From: Paenibacillus sp. FSL R7-0204
GTDB taxonomy: Bacteria > Bacillota > Bacilli > Paenibacillales > Paenibacillaceae
Length of the DNA stretch: 64,000 nt
Direction of reading: 5' to 3'
Assembly: GCF_038002225.1 (NCBI RefSeq)
Contig: NZ_JBBOCA010000001.1
Location: forward strand, 2,604,001-2,668,000
Shown: positions 17,811 to 26,830 of the stretch, one piece after another
Layout: the number at the start of each line of letters is the position of its first letter
Position numbering within the stretch: the stretch's first letter is position 1
Translations under genes and position numbers: made by a program
Notes under the pieces: model-generated
What the model saw: only the letters and a program-made list of their open reading frames with translations
Databases searched by the model: none
Told to the model about the DNA's origin: nothing

Positions 17811-19703
17811 ATGGCCAGCATCAGGAGCTCGGCAGGGAAGTTGAAAAGGTGGTTTGCTGATTTATCCATTCATATGAAGTTAATCGGGGCGTATATTGTC
17901 ATTATTCTAGTCCCGGTCATTGTGATCTCTAACTATTTGTTTGCTGATTTCTATCAGGATACGGTCGATGACATCATTGAAGAGAACCGCTACCAGATCC
18001 ATAACGAGAAGCAGGCGATCATGAGCAAGCTTAAGGTGATGGAAAAGTCATTCTATATGCTCATTTCAGACCGGAGCCTGGGGGAGTATGTAACCGCTGA
18101 AACGGAGCCCGGAGTGAATGAGATTAAGCAATTTCAGGACTATTCGTTAAATTACTTACAGAGCGTGTTGTTTAATAATCCCAATATTGCGAGTGTCCGT
18201 TTCTTCGTCAATAATCCGCGGGTCAGTGAACTATGGCCGATTATTTATCAGGAAGAACGGATTAAGGCCAGCCCCTTTTATACGAAATTGATGAATCAGA
18301 AGGATAATGCCTTATGGGAGATCCAGCCGGAGGATACTATATTCGAGGATACCGGTCCGCTGGTAGATGAACAGTCAAGCCCCATGGTCTCCTTGGCGGT
18401 TAGAAGTAACTTGGCCAACAAGCAGCACATTGGTATTGTCAAAGTAGAAATGCGGATTGAGGATCTTTTTGACAAGGCGTATAACAACAGCAGGGAGCGC
18501 GATTCAAGGTTCTTCATTCTGGATCAGCAGGACAAATTGTACATGAGCAGCATGGACCCGCTCCCTGGGTTGAATGAAGCTCAGATCCTGGAGACTGCCG
18601 TTAAGGTTAAGCAGGGAAGCGGTTCGTCCTTGTTATTTTCAGCGGGGGGTGAGGATTTCCTGTATCTCCTGGAGCCCATCGACCGCTTACATGTGGATCT
18701 GGTTAACGTCATTTCTCTGCACAGCACTTATTCCAAAATCGACAGCACCAGAAACAGAGTTATTCTGATCATCGTTCTTCTGCTGGTTCTGCTTGCGGTC
18801 ATTACTTACTGGATTCAATCAATTGTTCTGAAAAAGCTGCATGTCTTACGGGATTCGATGCAGAAGGTCCGCAAGGGTGACTTTCAGGTGGAGATCGATG
18901 TGCAGGGCGGTGATGAGATCGGTGAGCTGGCGCGCCACTTCAGGGAGATGCTGGGCACCATCAATGGCTTGATTGCGGAAGCTGTACAGCGCAGCGCTGC
19001 CACCAAAGAAGCGGAGCTTCAGGCTTTACGCAATCAGATCGATGCCCATTTCCTGTACAACACCCTGGAGAATTTGAAAATGCTCGCTGAGGTTGAGGGC
19101 CAATACACCGTATCGGATGCACTTACTTCACTCGGCAGCATTATGCGTTACAATCTTAGATGGACTGGCGATACTGTGCAGCTGGCAGACGAGTTGAAGC
19201 ATATTCAGCATTACATCTCGATCATGAACATCCGTTACGATGAGAAGCTTAAGGTTGAGATTCATGCAGAAGACAGATTCCATGCTCATGAATTGTTGAA
19301 AATGTCCCTGCAGCCCATCGTTGAGAATGCGTTGAAGCACGGGATGTATTCCGCTCTGATGCGTGGTGACGGGCTGATAATCAATGTACATGCGTATGCG
19401 GATGATCAATTCTTTTACATAGAGGTAACTGATAACGGGATCGGAATTCCAGCGGATGGGCTAAGGCAGTTGAATCACAAGTTGATCATGAGTGACGAAG
19501 AATTTAATCAATTAATGCAGGAGACAGCCGGCTTTAGCACAGGGCACAACGGGATCGGCCTGCGTAATGTGAATCAGCGCATCCGGCTGCATTATGGGGA
19601 GGATTATGGAATTTGCGTAGAGAGCAGGCAGAGAAGTTATACCAAAGTAAGGGTTAAGCTGCCTTTGTTGACATCGGTTAGAGGAGGAATGCAGAGCCTA
19701 TGA
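17811..19703 (+). CDS. Sensor histidine kinase, YesM type (second pair)
   Basis: A 630-residue kinase with transmembrane helices near residues 22-45 (LIGAYIVIILVPVIVISNYL) and about 320-340 (VILIIVLLLVLLAVITYWIQ), a large extracellular sensor between them, a HAMP domain (LHVLRDSMQKVRKGDFQVEI), the phospho-acceptor box IDAHFLYNTLENLKM and ATP-binding motifs PIVENALKHGM and VTDNGIGIP. The ATG lies directly behind a purine-rich stretch (GGAGGAGAAGAGGGAAGGAG). It overlaps its regulator by four bases. The pair reads away from the kinase/regulator/transporter operon. No transporter follows it, so its target is unclear; GntP at 20663 is the nearest candidate. Confidence 0.9.
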   Translation: MASIRSSAGKLKRWFADLSIHMKLIGAYIVIILVPVIVISNYLFADFYQDTVDDIIEENRYQIHNEKQAIMSKLKVMEKSFYMLISDRSLGEYVTAETEPGVNEIKQFQDYSLNYLQSVLFNNPNIASVRFFVNNPRVSELWPIIYQEERIKASPFYTKLMNQKDNALWEIQPEDTIFEDTGPLVDEQSSPMVSLAVRSNLANKQHIGIVKVEMRIEDLFDKAYNNSRERDSRFFILDQQDKLYMSSMDPLPGLNEAQILETAVKVKQGSGSSLLFSAGGEDFLYLLEPIDRLHVDLVNVISLHSTYSKIDSTRNRVILIIVLLLVLLAVITYWIQSIVLKKLHVLRDSMQKVRKGDFQVEIDVQGGDEIGELARHFREMLGTINGLIAEAVQRSAATKEAELQALRNQIDAHFLYNTLENLKMLAEVEGQYTVSDALTSLGSIMRYNLRWTGDTVQLADELKHIQHYISIMNIRYDEKLKVEIHAEDRFHAHELLKMSLQPIVENALKHGMYSALMRGDGLIINVHAYADDQFFYIEVTDNGIGIPADGLRQLNHKLIMSDEEFNQLMQETAGFSTGHNGIGLRNVNQRIRLHYGEDYGICVESRQRSYTKVRVKLPLLTSVRGGMQSL

Positions 19704-20536
19704 GACAGCTGCTGATTGTAGATGATGAGAAGAATATCCGGTGCGGGCTACGGGCCATGATTGAGCGGGGGGCTGCAGGGCGTTATGATATCCACTTGGC
19801 TTGTGACGCCTTTGAGGCCCTGGACATGATCGCATCAATGAAAATAGAAATTCTGATTACGGACATTCGTATGCCCGAGTTGGATGGAATTGGCTTGATT
19901 AAGAAGCTTCAGGAGTTCAGGCCAAGGCCGGCCATTGTAATTGTGAGCGGGTATGATGATTTCTCGTATGCCAGAGCCGCTATCCGTTATGAAGTGAATG
20001 AGTACCTGCTCAAGCCGGTCATTCGTGAGGAATTAGCTGAAGTGCTGGAGCGGATTGAAGAGGAGCTTAATGTTCAGGACAGTAATCTTCACCCTGGCAT
20101 GGAGCAGCTTTATACGGTCTGTGAGCAAGCGGAAGTTACAGTGGATGATGCATTTCTGCAGCCTACTTCCGATATCATACCCATACAGAAGGAAAATGAG
20201 GGGATAGAGCGTGCCCTGCAATACATCCACGACAATTATTCGCATAACATCAATATGATGATGGTTTCAAGCAAAGTATCCTTTAACTACTCCTATTTCA
20301 GCCAGGCTTTCCGGGACTACACCGGAGAGAATTTTGTAAGCTATCTGAAGCAGCTGCGGATCAATAAGGCGAAGGAGCTGCTGAGGGATACGGAGGATAG
20401 AATCTATGAAATAGCCGGCAGGTCAGGCTTCGGGAACACCAAGAATTTTAATAGAGTATTCAGAGAAAGCGAAGGCGTAAGCCCGCTGGAGTACCGAAAT
20501 CAGCAAAAGCTGTTAACCACACTGATGGAGCAATGA
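19700..20536 (+). CDS. Response regulator with AraC output, short form
   Basis: A 278-residue regulator: receiver domain (LLIVDDEKNIRCGLRAMIER, phospho-Asp in LITDIRMPELDG near 55, Lys in YLLKPVIREE) joined by a short linker to the AraC domain (INMMMVSSKVSFNYSYFSQA, then AGRSGFGNTKNFNRVFRESE). It is about half the length of the YesN-type regulator at 14192 because it lacks the long middle domain. The start overlaps the kinase stop (ATGA). Confidence 0.9.
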   Translation: MRQLLIVDDEKNIRCGLRAMIERGAAGRYDIHLACDAFEALDMIASMKIEILITDIRMPELDGIGLIKKLQEFRPRPAIVIVSGYDDFSYARAAIRYEVNEYLLKPVIREELAEVLERIEEELNVQDSNLHPGMEQLYTVCEQAEVTVDDAFLQPTSDIIPIQKENEGIERALQYIHDNYSHNINMMMVSSKVSFNYSYFSQAFRDYTGENFVSYLKQLRINKAKELLRDTEDRIYEIAGRSGFGNTKNFNRVFRESEGVSPLEYRNQQKLLTTLMEQ

Positions 20537-20662
20537 TCCCGTACAACCCCTAATCCGTTGGTCACTTGCACAATGCATTTCGTCCGTTCATCAATATTCT
20601 TTTCCTCCCCCGAGACCTTATAATGAGAGCGTGTTCAACAAGTTGTTAGGGGGAACTTTGAA

Positions 20663-21964
20663 ATGGAAGGATTAATCATTGGTTGGTATGGAGCGCTTGC
20701 AGGACTGGCAATTGCCATTATTCTGATCCTGAAGAAATTAAATCCGGTCTACGCTCTGTTCCTGGGTGCCATTGCAGGGGCGCTGATCGGCGGAGCCAAT
20801 CTCGAACAGACCGTGAGTGTTCTTGTAAGCGGTACGCAAAGTGTAATGGGCACGGTGCTGCGGGTGCTGGCCGCCGGTGTGCTGGCGGGTGTGATGATGG
20901 AGTCGGGTGCGGCTGAAGCCATAGCCCAGGCTATTGTCCGAAAGTTCGGCGGAAGCAAGGCCATTCTGGCCCTCGCGCTGGCCACGATGGTCATTACGGC
21001 AATGGGCGTATTCATCCCGGTAGCGGTGCTGATTGTGGCTCCGATTGCTTTATCTGTAGGCAACAAAATGGAGATCTCGAAGCTGGCGTTGCTGCTGGCC
21101 TTGTCGGGCGGGGGGAAGGCAGGTAATATTATCTCACCGAATCCGAATACGATTGCTGCTGCGCGCGGCTTTGAGCTTGATCTTAGCCATGTCATGTTGG
21201 CAGGCGTAATCCCGGCAATCTGCGGATTAATTGTAACCGTTATCTTAGCCACTCTGCTGAAGAAAAAAGGTGTCATGGTTACCCCGGCAGAAGCGGCGAA
21301 CGGGACAGACAACGCGAATACGGCCGCTTACCCGCCGCTCAGCAGAGCGATTGTGGCTCCGCTCGTGGCCATCGTCCTGCTCATGATTAACCCGATCGGC
21401 TCCATCTCCGGGATCGAAGCGTTGACCAAGCTTAAGGTGGACGCGCTCTATATTCTGCCGCTGGCAGGAATTATCGGGATGCTGGCGATGGGGCAGGGCA
21501 ACAAGGTGCTGCAATATACGTCCTCGGGCCTAAGCAAAATGACAGCGACCGTCCTGATCCTGATCGGGGCTGGCGGCATTGCCGGTCTGATCTCTGCTTC
21601 CGATCTGTCCGCCCAGGTGGTGCATCTGATTGAGCTGTCCGGGATTTCCGGGACGTTCCTGGCACCGATCTCCGGGATACTGATGGCTGCGGCTACCGCC
21701 TCAACATCCACGGGTGTTATTGTCGCTACCGGCTCCTTCGGGCAGGCCATTCTGAATATGGGCACCGCTCCGCTGGCTGCCGCTGTGATGGTTCATACCG
21801 GAGCTACGGTCATCGACTCGCTGCCGCAGGGCACTTACTTCCATGTCACGGCGGACAGTATGAAAATGTCAATCAAGCAGCGCATGGGGCTCATCCCGTA
21901 TGAGGCCATCGTTGGCGGCACGATGACGATTGTGGCTACGCTGGTTTACGGATTTTTACTTTAA
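20663..21964 (+). CDS. GntP-family gluconate/organic-acid permease
   Basis: A 433-residue protein with about 12 hydrophobic segments. It has GntP features such as the Gly-rich segment ALSGGGKAGNIISPNPNTIA and a C-terminal MVHTGATVIDSLPQGTYFHV. AGGGGGAACTTTGAA precedes the ATG, and a TATAAT box at 20619-20624 is a possible -10. It lies 27 bases before the glycerate kinase gene, so the substrate may be glycerate, gluconate or a related sugar acid taken up by proton symport. Confidence 0.85.
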   Translation: MEGLIIGWYGALAGLAIAIILILKKLNPVYALFLGAIAGALIGGANLEQTVSVLVSGTQSVMGTVLRVLAAGVLAGVMMESGAAEAIAQAIVRKFGGSKAILALALATMVITAMGVFIPVAVLIVAPIALSVGNKMEISKLALLLALSGGGKAGNIISPNPNTIAAARGFELDLSHVMLAGVIPAICGLIVTVILATLLKKKGVMVTPAEAANGTDNANTAAYPPLSRAIVAPLVAIVLLMINPIGSISGIEALTKLKVDALYILPLAGIIGMLAMGQGNKVLQYTSSGLSKMTATVLILIGAGGIAGLISASDLSAQVVHLIELSGISGTFLAPISGILMAAATASTSTGVIVATGSFGQAILNMGTAPLAAAVMVHTGATVIDSLPQGTYFHVTADSMKMSIKQRMGLIPYEAIVGGTMTIVATLVYGFLL

Positions 21965-21991
21965 GATCAATATTATAGATGAGGTGTGGAA

Positions 21992-23137
21992 ATGAGAGAG
22001 AGAACCTTTGTGCTGGCGCCGGATTCCTTCAAGGAGAGCATGACCGCGAAAGAAGTATGTACAGCGATGGAGGCCGGACTCCGCAAGATTTACCCTGAAG
22101 CCACTTACATCCATGTTCCGATGGCTGACGGCGGGGAGGGGACCGTACAGTCCCTTGTCGACGCTTCCGGCGGAGACATTCATTATCTGGAAGTTGCAGG
22201 ACCGCTGGGACAGCCGGTGACGGCACAATTCGGCATTCTAGGTGACGGCCAGACGGCTGCCATCGAGATGGCTTCGGCGAGCGGCATTCAGCGGGTGGAC
22301 AAGGCGGAGCGGAATCCGCTGATCACCACCACCTATGGGACGGGCGAGCTGATTCTGGAATGTCTGAACCGTGGTATCCGCAAAATCATCATTGGCATCG
22401 GCGGCAGCGCCACCAATGACGGCGGTGCCGGAATGGCCGAAGCGCTTGGCGCCAGATTCCTCGATGAAGCTGGGAGCGTACTTCCGCGCGGCGGCGGCAG
22501 CCTCGGGCGGCTGGCGAGTGTTGATGTTAGCGGGCTTGATGCGAGACTGCAGCAGGTTCAGCTCATCGTTGCCTGCGATGTGACCAATCCGCTCTGCGGG
22601 GAGCAGGGGGCTTCAGCCGTATTCGGTCCGCAAAAAGGGGCCACACCCGACATGGTGCAGCAGCTTGACGCCAATCTGGCCCATTATGCGGCGGTGGTAA
22701 AGCAGCAGCTTCACAAGGATGTCCGAGACCTTCCCGGAGCCGGCGCAGCGGGGGGGCTGGGCGCGGGTCTGATGATCTTCACACAGGCCACGCTGCAGAA
22801 GGGAATCAAGATCGTGATTGAATACACAGGGCTTCAGCAGAAGCTGGAGCAGGCGGACTTCGTCTTCACCGGAGAAGGCGGGATTGACTTCCAGACCAAA
22901 TTCGGCAAAACGCCGTACGGCGTAGCAAGCACCGCCAAGGCCAGCGGTAAAAAAGTCATTGCCCTGGCGGGTTATATCGGCGAGGGAATCGAGACGCTCT
23001 ACGCCGAAGGAATCGACGCCGTCTTCGGCATCGTTCCCGGGGCTTCGAGCCTGGAGAAGCTGCTGGCTGACGGCCCTGCCAATGTCGAACGGACCTGCGA
23101 GAATATTGCCAGGCTGCTGAAGCTCAGCGGGCAGTAA
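21992..23137 (+). CDS. Glycerate kinase
   Basis: A 381-residue glycerate kinase type 1 (GarK/GlxK family), phosphorylating D-glycerate with ATP. Motifs are APDSFKESMTAKEVC at the N-terminus, VPMADGGEGTVQSLVDA, GIGGSATNDGGAGMAEALGA and the C-terminal TGEGGIDFQTKFGKTPYGVA. The ATG at 21992 follows GATGAGG by seven bases; a GTG six bases earlier is too close to that site. It is the second gene of the permease-kinase operon and ends before a strong hairpin at 23240. The CdaR regulator encoded convergently at 23740 is the expected controller. Confidence 0.92.
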   Translation: MRERTFVLAPDSFKESMTAKEVCTAMEAGLRKIYPEATYIHVPMADGGEGTVQSLVDASGGDIHYLEVAGPLGQPVTAQFGILGDGQTAAIEMASASGIQRVDKAERNPLITTTYGTGELILECLNRGIRKIIIGIGGSATNDGGAGMAEALGARFLDEAGSVLPRGGGSLGRLASVDVSGLDARLQQVQLIVACDVTNPLCGEQGASAVFGPQKGATPDMVQQLDANLAHYAAVVKQQLHKDVRDLPGAGAAGGLGAGLMIFTQATLQKGIKIVIEYTGLQQKLEQADFVFTGEGGIDFQTKFGKTPYGVASTAKASGKKVIALAGYIGEGIETLYAEGIDAVFGIVPGASSLEKLLADGPANVERTCENIARLLKLSGQ

Positions 23138-23239
23138 GGTTAGTTAAGTGAATGGAGCAGCGGAGTTTAATGTAGCGGAACTTAGTGAATAGCAGAGGTA
23201 AGTGAATATTGGAATGTAGCTAATAGTTGCGTTGCATAG

Positions 23240-23274
23240 AATTGCCCCGGTGGATATGATCCTCCGGGGCAATT
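23240..23274 (+). terminator. Rho-independent terminator after glycerate kinase
   Basis: An 11-bp perfect stem AATTGCCCCGG/CCGGGGCAATT with a 13-base loop, followed by GCTTTTATTAA. Confidence 0.8.
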
Positions 23275-23318
23275 GCTTTTATTAATGGGGTGCCGCAACC
23301 CTACTCCCAAGTAAGAAG

Positions 23319-23494
23319 TGGAAAAAGAGCATTTAATTTCTCTGAAATCTTATAGTTGAGGATTTTAGATGGAAAAAGTACAACTGCTTAGCCGGAAACC
23401 TGCGTTTGGCGGGAGCTGGGCTGAATTAAATGCCCTTTTTCCAATTAAATTCCTCAGCGTACCCATCAGCCGGAAATTAGATGTACTTAATCCA
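23319..23494. repeat. 51-bp-spaced repeats, two direct then two inverted
   Basis: The core TGGAAAAAGAGCA starts at 23319 and TGGAAAAAGTACA at 23370, 51 bp apart. The inverted forms TGCCCTTTTTCCA (23431-23443) and TGTACTTAATCCA (23482-23494) follow, also 51 bp apart. The architecture is the same as at 9887-10065. The 602-base gap between glycerate kinase and cdaR holds the terminator, these repeats and the structured element at 23565, but no gene. Confidence 0.75.
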
Positions 23495-23564
23495 CCTATG
23501 ATCATGCTGAAATTTTAGCTTATAGAAGAAGCACTTAAGAAATTAACAAAAAGCAAAAAGAAGC

Positions 23565-23700
23565 GGAGGGGAAATTTGGAACTGGAGGAGCGTTAGCGAC
23601 CGCCTTTGTGTTTGGATTTCTACCGCGAGGAGCGTTTGAAATCAGGAAATCCAAACACAAGAGCGGCCGGAAGTCCAAATGTTCACCGCAGCGACGACCA
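23565..23700 (+). repeat. Dispersed structured element, copy 2
   Basis: Shares with 10190-10362 the outer ends (TTTGGAACTG near 23575 and GGCCGGAAGTCCAAA near 23665-23679), GGAGCG(T)TAGCG, GGATTTCTACCGC and a CCGCAG.GCGAC tail. The internal arms 23606-23620 and 23646-23660 form a perfect 15-bp inverted repeat whose sequence differs from copy 1 while pairing is kept. Copy 1's extra hairpin is missing here. Like copy 1, it ends close to the 3' end of a minus-strand gene. Confidence 0.6.
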
Positions 23701-23739
23701 GGCTTTGAGTTCTAATCGCAAGTGCTTCTTTTATAGTAT

Positions 23740-24768
23740 CTACTTATACAGCGCCAGCAGCTCATGCGTAAGCTCGAAGAGCTGCAGCAGGTTCCTCGGG
23801 TCCTTGCCGGTGACGCTCTCGATCCGCTTCAGACGGTATTGCAGCGTATTGCGGTGGATGTTCAGCTGCTCAGCCGTCTGCGAGACACTGCAATTGTGAT
23901 TGATGAAGCTGCGGAGTGTCTCCAGCAGATCGGCGGTATCCTCCAGCTTGATTGCCGTGCCGGGCTTGTCTGACAGCTTCGCCTGACTAAGCTTTACCAG
24001 GAATTCTGCATCCTCGTAGCTGATCGATTGCCCCGCAGGGCGGAGTGCTAGAAGAACGCCGAGGGCAGCCTTGGCCTGACGGTAGCCCTCCGCGATACTG
24101 GCCTCCAGCCGGCCCGAGGCCAGCAGGAGCTGCGGCTGATTATGCAGCAGCTCTGCAATTAGCCGGCTGCAATCCGGCCGGCTCTGGACCAGGATTACCC
24201 ATGTATCCCCGTCGAGCTGGAAGGACGGATGCAGGAACAATAGCTTTGCCTCATCAAGCTCTGGCTGCACATGCTTGAGATACAGCACGGTGGTCTTCTG
24301 CAGAAGGTCGATCTGATAGGCCGCGGCTTCTTTTCGCAGCTTCTGGGAGTACGCTCCCTGATGGTCAAGGAGCATCTCCAGCAGAGCCTTCTTGCGACTC
24401 ACTTCGCTGGCCAGATGCTCCAGCGTGTTTCTTTGTTCAATGAGCAGCGATACCGTGGTCCTCACGATATTGCAGAAGGGCCGGACCTCTTCCGGGCTGC
24501 CGGAGATTCCGATTACACCTACGCGGGTATTGCCGATGACAATCGGTTCGTTGGTGCCCTTTTTCTCATATCGCCCGTCCTCCATGACTTCGACCCTGTG
24601 CCCGGTGGACAGTGCCTCAACAGCCCCCTGATGAACGGTACCGACCCTTGCCCTATGCCCGCTGCCGATGATGATCCCCTGATCGTTCATGATGTTAATG
24701 TTATAGGGGATGTCCATCATCATCTTGTCTACAATCTCCTGCGCCTGCTTCTCCGATAGCTGAAACAA
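23740..24768 (-). CDS. cdaR: CdaR-family sugar-diacid/glycerate regulator
   Basis: A 342-residue protein with the diacid-recognition domain at the N-terminus (AQEIVDKMMMDIPYNINIMN, GIIIGSGHRARVGTVHQGA, VIGNTRVGVIGISGSPEEV) and a PucR-type helix-turn-helix at the C-terminus (SVSQTAEQLNIHRNTLQYRL). TTG is the start, nine bases after AAGGAGG. CdaR proteins activate glucarate, galactarate and glycerate genes in response to diacids or glycerate. The convergent position next to the permease-glycerate kinase operon fits that role. Confidence 0.9.
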   Translation of the reverse strand: MFQLSEKQAQEIVDKMMMDIPYNINIMNDQGIIIGSGHRARVGTVHQGAVEALSTGHRVEVMEDGRYEKKGTNEPIVIGNTRVGVIGISGSPEEVRPFCNIVRTTVSLLIEQRNTLEHLASEVSRKKALLEMLLDHQGAYSQKLRKEAAAYQIDLLQKTTVLYLKHVQPELDEAKLLFLHPSFQLDGDTWVILVQSRPDCSRLIAELLHNQPQLLLASGRLEASIAEGYRQAKAALGVLLALRPAGQSISYEDAEFLVKLSQAKLSDKPGTAIKLEDTADLLETLRSFINHNCSVSQTAEQLNIHRNTLQYRLKRIESVTGKDPRNLLQLFELTHELLALYK

Positions 24769-24923
24769 CCGGAACTCCCTCCTTATCTTGAGCGGGTAAC
24801 CGCCTATATTGCCTCTACTTCACTCATTGTGCATCTGAACAAAATTATAGTCCAACCTTCACCACGAAGAAAGGAGGAACCTCACGAGGCAGTTTACACG
24901 GAACCGTGCAAGAAGCTGTACCC

Positions 24924-24948
24924 AAAAAGCCAGCCCCAATGCGGGCTG
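24924..24948 (-). terminator. Rho-independent terminator after the DapA-family gene
   Basis: Reading on the minus strand, CAGCCC-GCATTG-GGGCTG is followed by GCTTTTT. It lies about 60 bases beyond the stop codon of the aldolase-type gene. Nothing else is visible in 24769-25010. Confidence 0.65.
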
Positions 24949-25010
24949 ACCTTAATAGAAGGGGGGATTTTGAAAAATAAGAATGGATGAGTCCGCGCTA
25001 TAAATATCGC

Positions 25011-25925
25011 TTACCCTTGGGCAATACCTGCCCGGCTGAAAATAAACTTCAGCTTCTCCTCATGCTCCGCACTCCATACCCCAGGCGAAGCCAGGCTGAA
25101 GGTGGATACCGGAACACCCGACAAGCGGACAGCTTCCTTGATCGAAGCGATGAACGGGTCATCGATGGCATACAGGGCCGGAATTTCAACGATCTGCCGG
25201 TTGAACTGCAGGACGCCTGCCAGATCTCCCTTTTTGAAGCTGTCATACACGCCGAGCATCAGCTGCGGAGCGAAGTTCGCACTGGCAGCGATCGCCCCGT
25301 CTCCTCCGGCAGCCAGCGTAGGCAGCAAATATTCGTCGAAGCCGCAGAAGACGGAGAAGTCCGGACTAACCGCCTTCACCTGCATGATCATCTGGCGGAT
25401 GTGGCTAAGCTGGTCCACGGTATCCTTGATGCCGAGTACATTCGGATAATGTGCTGCAAGGCGGGCCACGAAGGCCGGAGTCAGATCCTGGCCGGTCATG
25501 GCCGGGAAGTTGTACAGCATGAGCGGTACATCGACCGCTTCCAGCACAGCGGCATAATGCGCGAACAGGGCGTCCCCGTTCAGCTTGTAGTAATACGGAT
25601 TCATAATGACGATGCCGGTAGCTCCATGCTCAGCAGCATGGCGGGAGAGCCGGAGGGTCTCAGGGGCCGTGTTGCTGCCGGTGCCGATCCAGGCCGGAAG
25701 ACGGCCATTCGTATATTCCAGGCATAGCTCTGCGATCTCTTCACGCTGCTCTGCGGTGAACAGGGTGAATTCTCCGGCCGTTCCAAGGAAGAACAGACCG
25801 TGAACCCCTTTGGCGATCAGGCTGTCGATGAGCAGCTTCATTCCGTCACGGTCGAATTTCCCGGTGGAATCCAGAATGGTCGGGACGGGAGGAATGACAC
25901 CTGCATTCGGGTGGCTAAGTTTCAT
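25011..25925 (-). CDS. DapA-family aldolase/synthase, probable 2-keto-3-deoxy sugar acid aldolase
   Basis: A 304-residue TIM-barrel protein of the dihydrodipicolinate synthase family. Motifs are GVHGLFFLGTAGEFTLFTAE (pyruvate-binding GTxGE), YNFPAMTGQDL (catalytic Tyr) and VLGIKDTVDQ (Schiff-base Lys). True dapA genes usually sit with lysine genes; this one is beside an IclR regulator and a sugar-acid dehydratase. It is therefore more likely to cleave 2-keto-3-deoxy-pentonate or -hexonate to pyruvate plus an aldehyde. KDG aldolase, KDX aldolase and keto-deoxy-sugar dehydratase cannot be separated by eye. Confidence 0.8.
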   Translation of the reverse strand: MKLSHPNAGVIPPVPTILDSTGKFDRDGMKLLIDSLIAKGVHGLFFLGTAGEFTLFTAEQREEIAELCLEYTNGRLPAWIGTGSNTAPETLRLSRHAAEHGATGIVIMNPYYYKLNGDALFAHYAAVLEAVDVPLMLYNFPAMTGQDLTPAFVARLAAHYPNVLGIKDTVDQLSHIRQMIMQVKAVSPDFSVFCGFDEYLLPTLAAGGDGAIAASANFAPQLMLGVYDSFKKGDLAGVLQFNRQIVEIPALYAIDDPFIASIKEAVRLSGVPVSTFSLASPGVWSAEHEEKLKFIFSRAGIAQG

Positions 25926-26021
25926 TTTATTTTTGCCTCCTGGTTTGGTATTATAAACATATGATTATTATAGTGAACTTGGAAGGCTTAATCAATGGAT
26001 TTATGAGAGGGGAATGAAGGT

Positions 26022-26780
26022 GTGGACCAGAAGTACTGGGTTCCGGCATTGGAACGGGCTGATCTGATTCTTAAGGCCATCTCAAGACAGACCGGAGCGC
26101 TCAAAATGACAGATCTCTGCGAGGAGACCGGCATTAACAAAAGCTCGATGTTCTCGCTGCTGCGCACAATGGAGACTCTGGGATGGGTGGTGAAGGATGC
26201 GGGCGAGAGGTATGTGCTTGGCGCCGGGATCTCCTATTATAATACCGTCTATAATGATTCGCTTAAGCAGAATATGAATCTGGTAGAGCGGTTTCTGGCA
26301 GAGTCGGTGCAGAGTGTCGGGGCGGTGGGGGAGACCTTTCAGCTGTCGGTGCTGGACCGCGATGAGATTATTTACCTGGCCAAGCAGGAGGGGCAATCCC
26401 TGGTAAGGCTGGAGTCCAGCCCCGGGATGCGGTTTCCGGCACATGCGACGGCGATGGGCAAGATGATGCTGGCGCTGCTGCCGGAGGGGGAGCTGGAACG
26501 GCGTTATCCGGGTAAAATGCTGCCTGCGGTCACTGCCCGCACGCTCACAGACTGGTCTAAGTTCATAGCAGCCCTGGCAGCGATTCGTAAGACCGGCTAT
26601 GCGCTGGATCAGGAGGAGATTATCCAAGGCATCAGTTGTGTGGCAGCGCCGGTTCTGGATGCCTCAGGCAAGGCTGTTGCCGCTGTCAGCACTTCGATGC
26701 TTCAGCATGCATTCGAGGCGAAGCGGGAGATTGCGCTGCGGGAGGTAAAGGCGCTGGCAGTGAAGCTCTCGTTGTCTTAG
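26022..26780 (+). CDS. IclR-family transcriptional regulator
   Basis: A 252-residue protein with an N-terminal winged helix (ALKMTDLCEETGINKSSMFS, LLRTMETLGWVV) and the IclR effector domain (RLESSPGMRFPAHATAMGKM, GYALDQEEIIQGISCVAAPV). It starts at GTG, nine bases after GAGGGG. It is divergent from the aldolase gene and 50 bases upstream of the dehydratase, so it probably controls both. Confidence 0.9.
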   Translation: MDQKYWVPALERADLILKAISRQTGALKMTDLCEETGINKSSMFSLLRTMETLGWVVKDAGERYVLGAGISYYNTVYNDSLKQNMNLVERFLAESVQSVGAVGETFQLSVLDRDEIIYLAKQEGQSLVRLESSPGMRFPAHATAMGKMMLALLPEGELERRYPGKMLPAVTARTLTDWSKFIAALAAIRKTGYALDQEEIIQGISCVAAPVLDASGKAVAAVSTSMLQHAFEAKREIALREVKALAVKLSLS

Positions 26781-26830
26781 CTTAGGCATCCGGGCAAGAA
26801 CATTCATTCTGAGGGAGAGAAGGGGTTACT

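Noticed and set aside
20626..20639. cre site before the GntP-type permease (TGAGAGCGTGTTCA)
   Set aside because: It mismatches the consensus at two conserved positions and is not symmetric enough.
25011..25925. Lysine-pathway dapA
   Set aside because: The context is sugar-acid catabolism with an IclR regulator and no lysine genes; the family is shared by several aldolases.
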